Shown here one piece after another: positions 62,752 to 64,000 of a stretch of 64,000 nucleotides of DNA. The notes under the pieces are model-generated. The model was given only the letters and a program-made list of their open reading frames with translations, did no database searches and was not told the DNA's origin. A program made the translations under genes and the position numbers. The stretch lies in the NCBI GenBank assembly GCA_034659015.1, contig JAYEGL010000011.1:62001-126000 (forward strand), written 5' to 3'. This DNA comes from Maricaulis sp034659015 (GTDB lineage Bacteria > Pseudomonadota > Alphaproteobacteria > Caulobacterales > Maricaulaceae). The number at the start of each line of letters is the position of its first letter. The stretch's first letter is position 1.

Positions 62752-64000
62752 ACACCGCCGATTTTTCAGAACCGGTCAGCCAGGTCGATCCGCAGGCTTT
62801 CGTGCGGCTCGCCGACGGGCAGTGCCGTCTCGATCTCCTGGTGCGCGGCGCCGTGTGCGCCGGTTGCATCTCGCGTATCGAGTCGGGCCTTCGCGAGGAT
62901 GATCGCGTCGAGCATGCGCGGCTGAACCTGTCGACCGGCCGGCTCAGCCTGAGCTGGCGGGGCGACCCGTCGCTCGCCTCGACCTATGTCGCGAAGCTGG
63001 GCCGGATGGGTTATCCGGCCACGCCCTACGAGCCGGAAGCCGAGGCGGATCCCCAGAAGGAGGAGGAGCGCAGGCTGCTCCGCGCCATGGCGGTGGCGGG
63101 GTTTGCCATGGCGAATGTCATGCTGCTCTCGATCTCGGTCTGGGCCGGCGGGCTGGAAATGACCGCGGCGACCCAGGCGCTGATGCACCGGATTTCCGCG
63201 CTGATCGTGCTGCCCGCGGCCGCCTATGCCGGCCAGCCCTTTTTCCGCTCCGCGATCGCCGCGCTGCGGGGCGGACACGTCAACATGGACGTGCCGATCT
63301 CGCTCGCCGTGATCCTGGCCTGCGGCCTGTCGGTCTGGGAAACCTTCTACGGCCATGGCGACACCTATTACGACGCCGCGGCCATGCTGCTCTTCTTCCT
63401 GCTGATCGGGCGGTTCCTCGACATGCGCCTGCGCGCCAAGGCGGGCGAGGCGGCCCGCGGACTGGCGGCGATGCAGGCTGCGACGGCCAACCGGCTGCTG
63501 CCGGACGGGCGCATCGAGGCCGTGCCCGCCCGCGAGGTGAAGGCCGGCGACCGGCTCGTCCTGGCGGCCGGCGACCGGGTGCCGGTCGATGCGGTGATCC
63601 GCGAAGGCGAGGGCGCGCTGGACGGCTCGCTGGTGACCGGCGAGACGGCACCGGTTCCCGCCCGGCCGGGCACGGAGATCTTCTCCGGCATGCTCAATCT
63701 GGACGGCAAGCTGGTGCTGGAAGCCACGGCCGACCGCGACAATTCCCTGCTCGCCGAGATCACGCGCCTGGTGGAAGCCGGCGAACAGAGCCGTTCGCGC
63801 TATGTGCGTCTGGCCGACCGCGCCGCCAAGCTCTACGTGCCGGTGGTCCACTCGCTCGCCGCGCTCACCCTGCTGGGCTGGCTGGTCATCGGACAGGACC
63901 CGCACCTGGCCATCATCCACGCCATCGCGGTGCTGATCATCACCTGCCCCTGCGCGCTGGGCCTGGCCGTGCCGGCCGTGCAGGTCGTCGCCTCCGGGCG
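62739..64000 (+). CDS. ccoI: Copper-transporting P-type ATPase CcoI/FixI (N-terminal part)
   Basis: 420 visible codons, cut by the right edge. Start is TTG at 62739 with GGAG eight bases upstream; an in-frame stop at 62703 rules out earlier starts. An HMA domain with CAGC at residues 40-43, membrane helices, the actuator motif LVTGETAPVP, and the transport motif ITCPCALGLA near the end. Supplies copper for the cbb3 oxidase. The phosphorylation DKTGT motif lies beyond the window. ccoS would be expected next. Confidence 0.94.
   Translation, partial: MAALDTADFSEPVSQVDPQAFVRLADGQCRLDLLVRGAVCAGCISRIESGLREDDRVEHARLNLSTGRLSLSWRGDPSLASTYVAKLGRMGYPATPYEPEAEADPQKEEERRLLRAMAVAGFAMANVMLLSISVWAGGLEMTAATQALMHRISALIVLPAAAYAGQPFFRSAIAALRGGHVNMDVPISLAVILACGLSVWETFYGHGDTYYDAAAMLLFFLLIGRFLDMRLRAKAGEAARGLAAMQAATANRLLPDGRIEAVPAREVKAGDRLVLAAGDRVPVDAVIREGEGALDGSLVTGETAPVPARPGTEIFSGMLNLDGKLVLEATADRDNSLLAEITRLVEAGEQSRSRYVRLADRAAKLYVPVVHSLAALTLLGWLVIGQDPHLAIIHAIAVLIITCPCALGLAVPAVQVVASG

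Overview
The window is high-GC DNA from an alphaproteobacterium, most likely a marine or aquatic member of the Maricaulales/Caulobacterales group. The pointers are a CC0125/CC1285-type lipoprotein, DUF2948 and UPF0262 beside murA and infA, a TonB-dependent receptor beside an S9 peptidase, several secreted peptidases, a cbb3 oxidase operon, and tightly overlapping ATGA gene junctions. Taxonomy is inferred from gene content only; no rRNA is present.

Layout. 1-1354 is the 5' part of a membrane sensor histidine kinase cut by the window edge. 1926-6250 is a threonine operon on the minus strand: a Thr-rich leader peptide, an intrinsic terminator, an aspartokinase-homoserine dehydrogenase fusion without ACT domains, a GHMP-type thrB, and thrC. 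It is followed by pckA, a DUF2891 protein, a pirin, an M28 peptidase, GSTs, an unrecognised three-gene membrane module (13204-15458), a Tat-exported amidase, an S9 peptidase and a TonB receptor. 23350-28142 holds envelope proteins, including one with a C-terminal helix-hairpin-helix that spans an N-filled assembly gap, and a YqjD-like cluster. 28209-31798 encodes both subunits of methylmalonyl-CoA mutase.

34739-40482 runs from tRNA-Thr(GGT) through murA, DUF2948, UPF0262, an LMW-phosphatase-like protein, infA, maf, rng and yacG to tRNA-Phe(GAA). Next comes a stretch that looks lower in GC, with a methyltransferase-like gene. It leads into a subtilisin-type protease with four Cys-paired C-terminal repeats, preceded by a separate propeptide-like lipoprotein.

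45650-53441 carries an AidB-like acyl-CoA dehydrogenase, an old yellow enzyme, a Baeyer-Villiger-type monooxygenase/SDR/hydrolase operon, and an ArsR/SRPBCC pair with a clear operator. A DUF4287/DUF5655 protein follows. 54089-55591 is ilvA preceded by an Ile/Leu-rich leader peptide and terminator. Then come a GIY-YIG protein, transaldolase and the ccoNOQP-GHI operon, which runs off the right edge.

The most notable results are two textbook-style attenuators (thr and ilvA), the ACT-less AK-HSD under the first of them, the two-part protease/inhibitor locus, and several families of dispersed intergenic inverted repeats, one of which forms the C-terminus of a gene.
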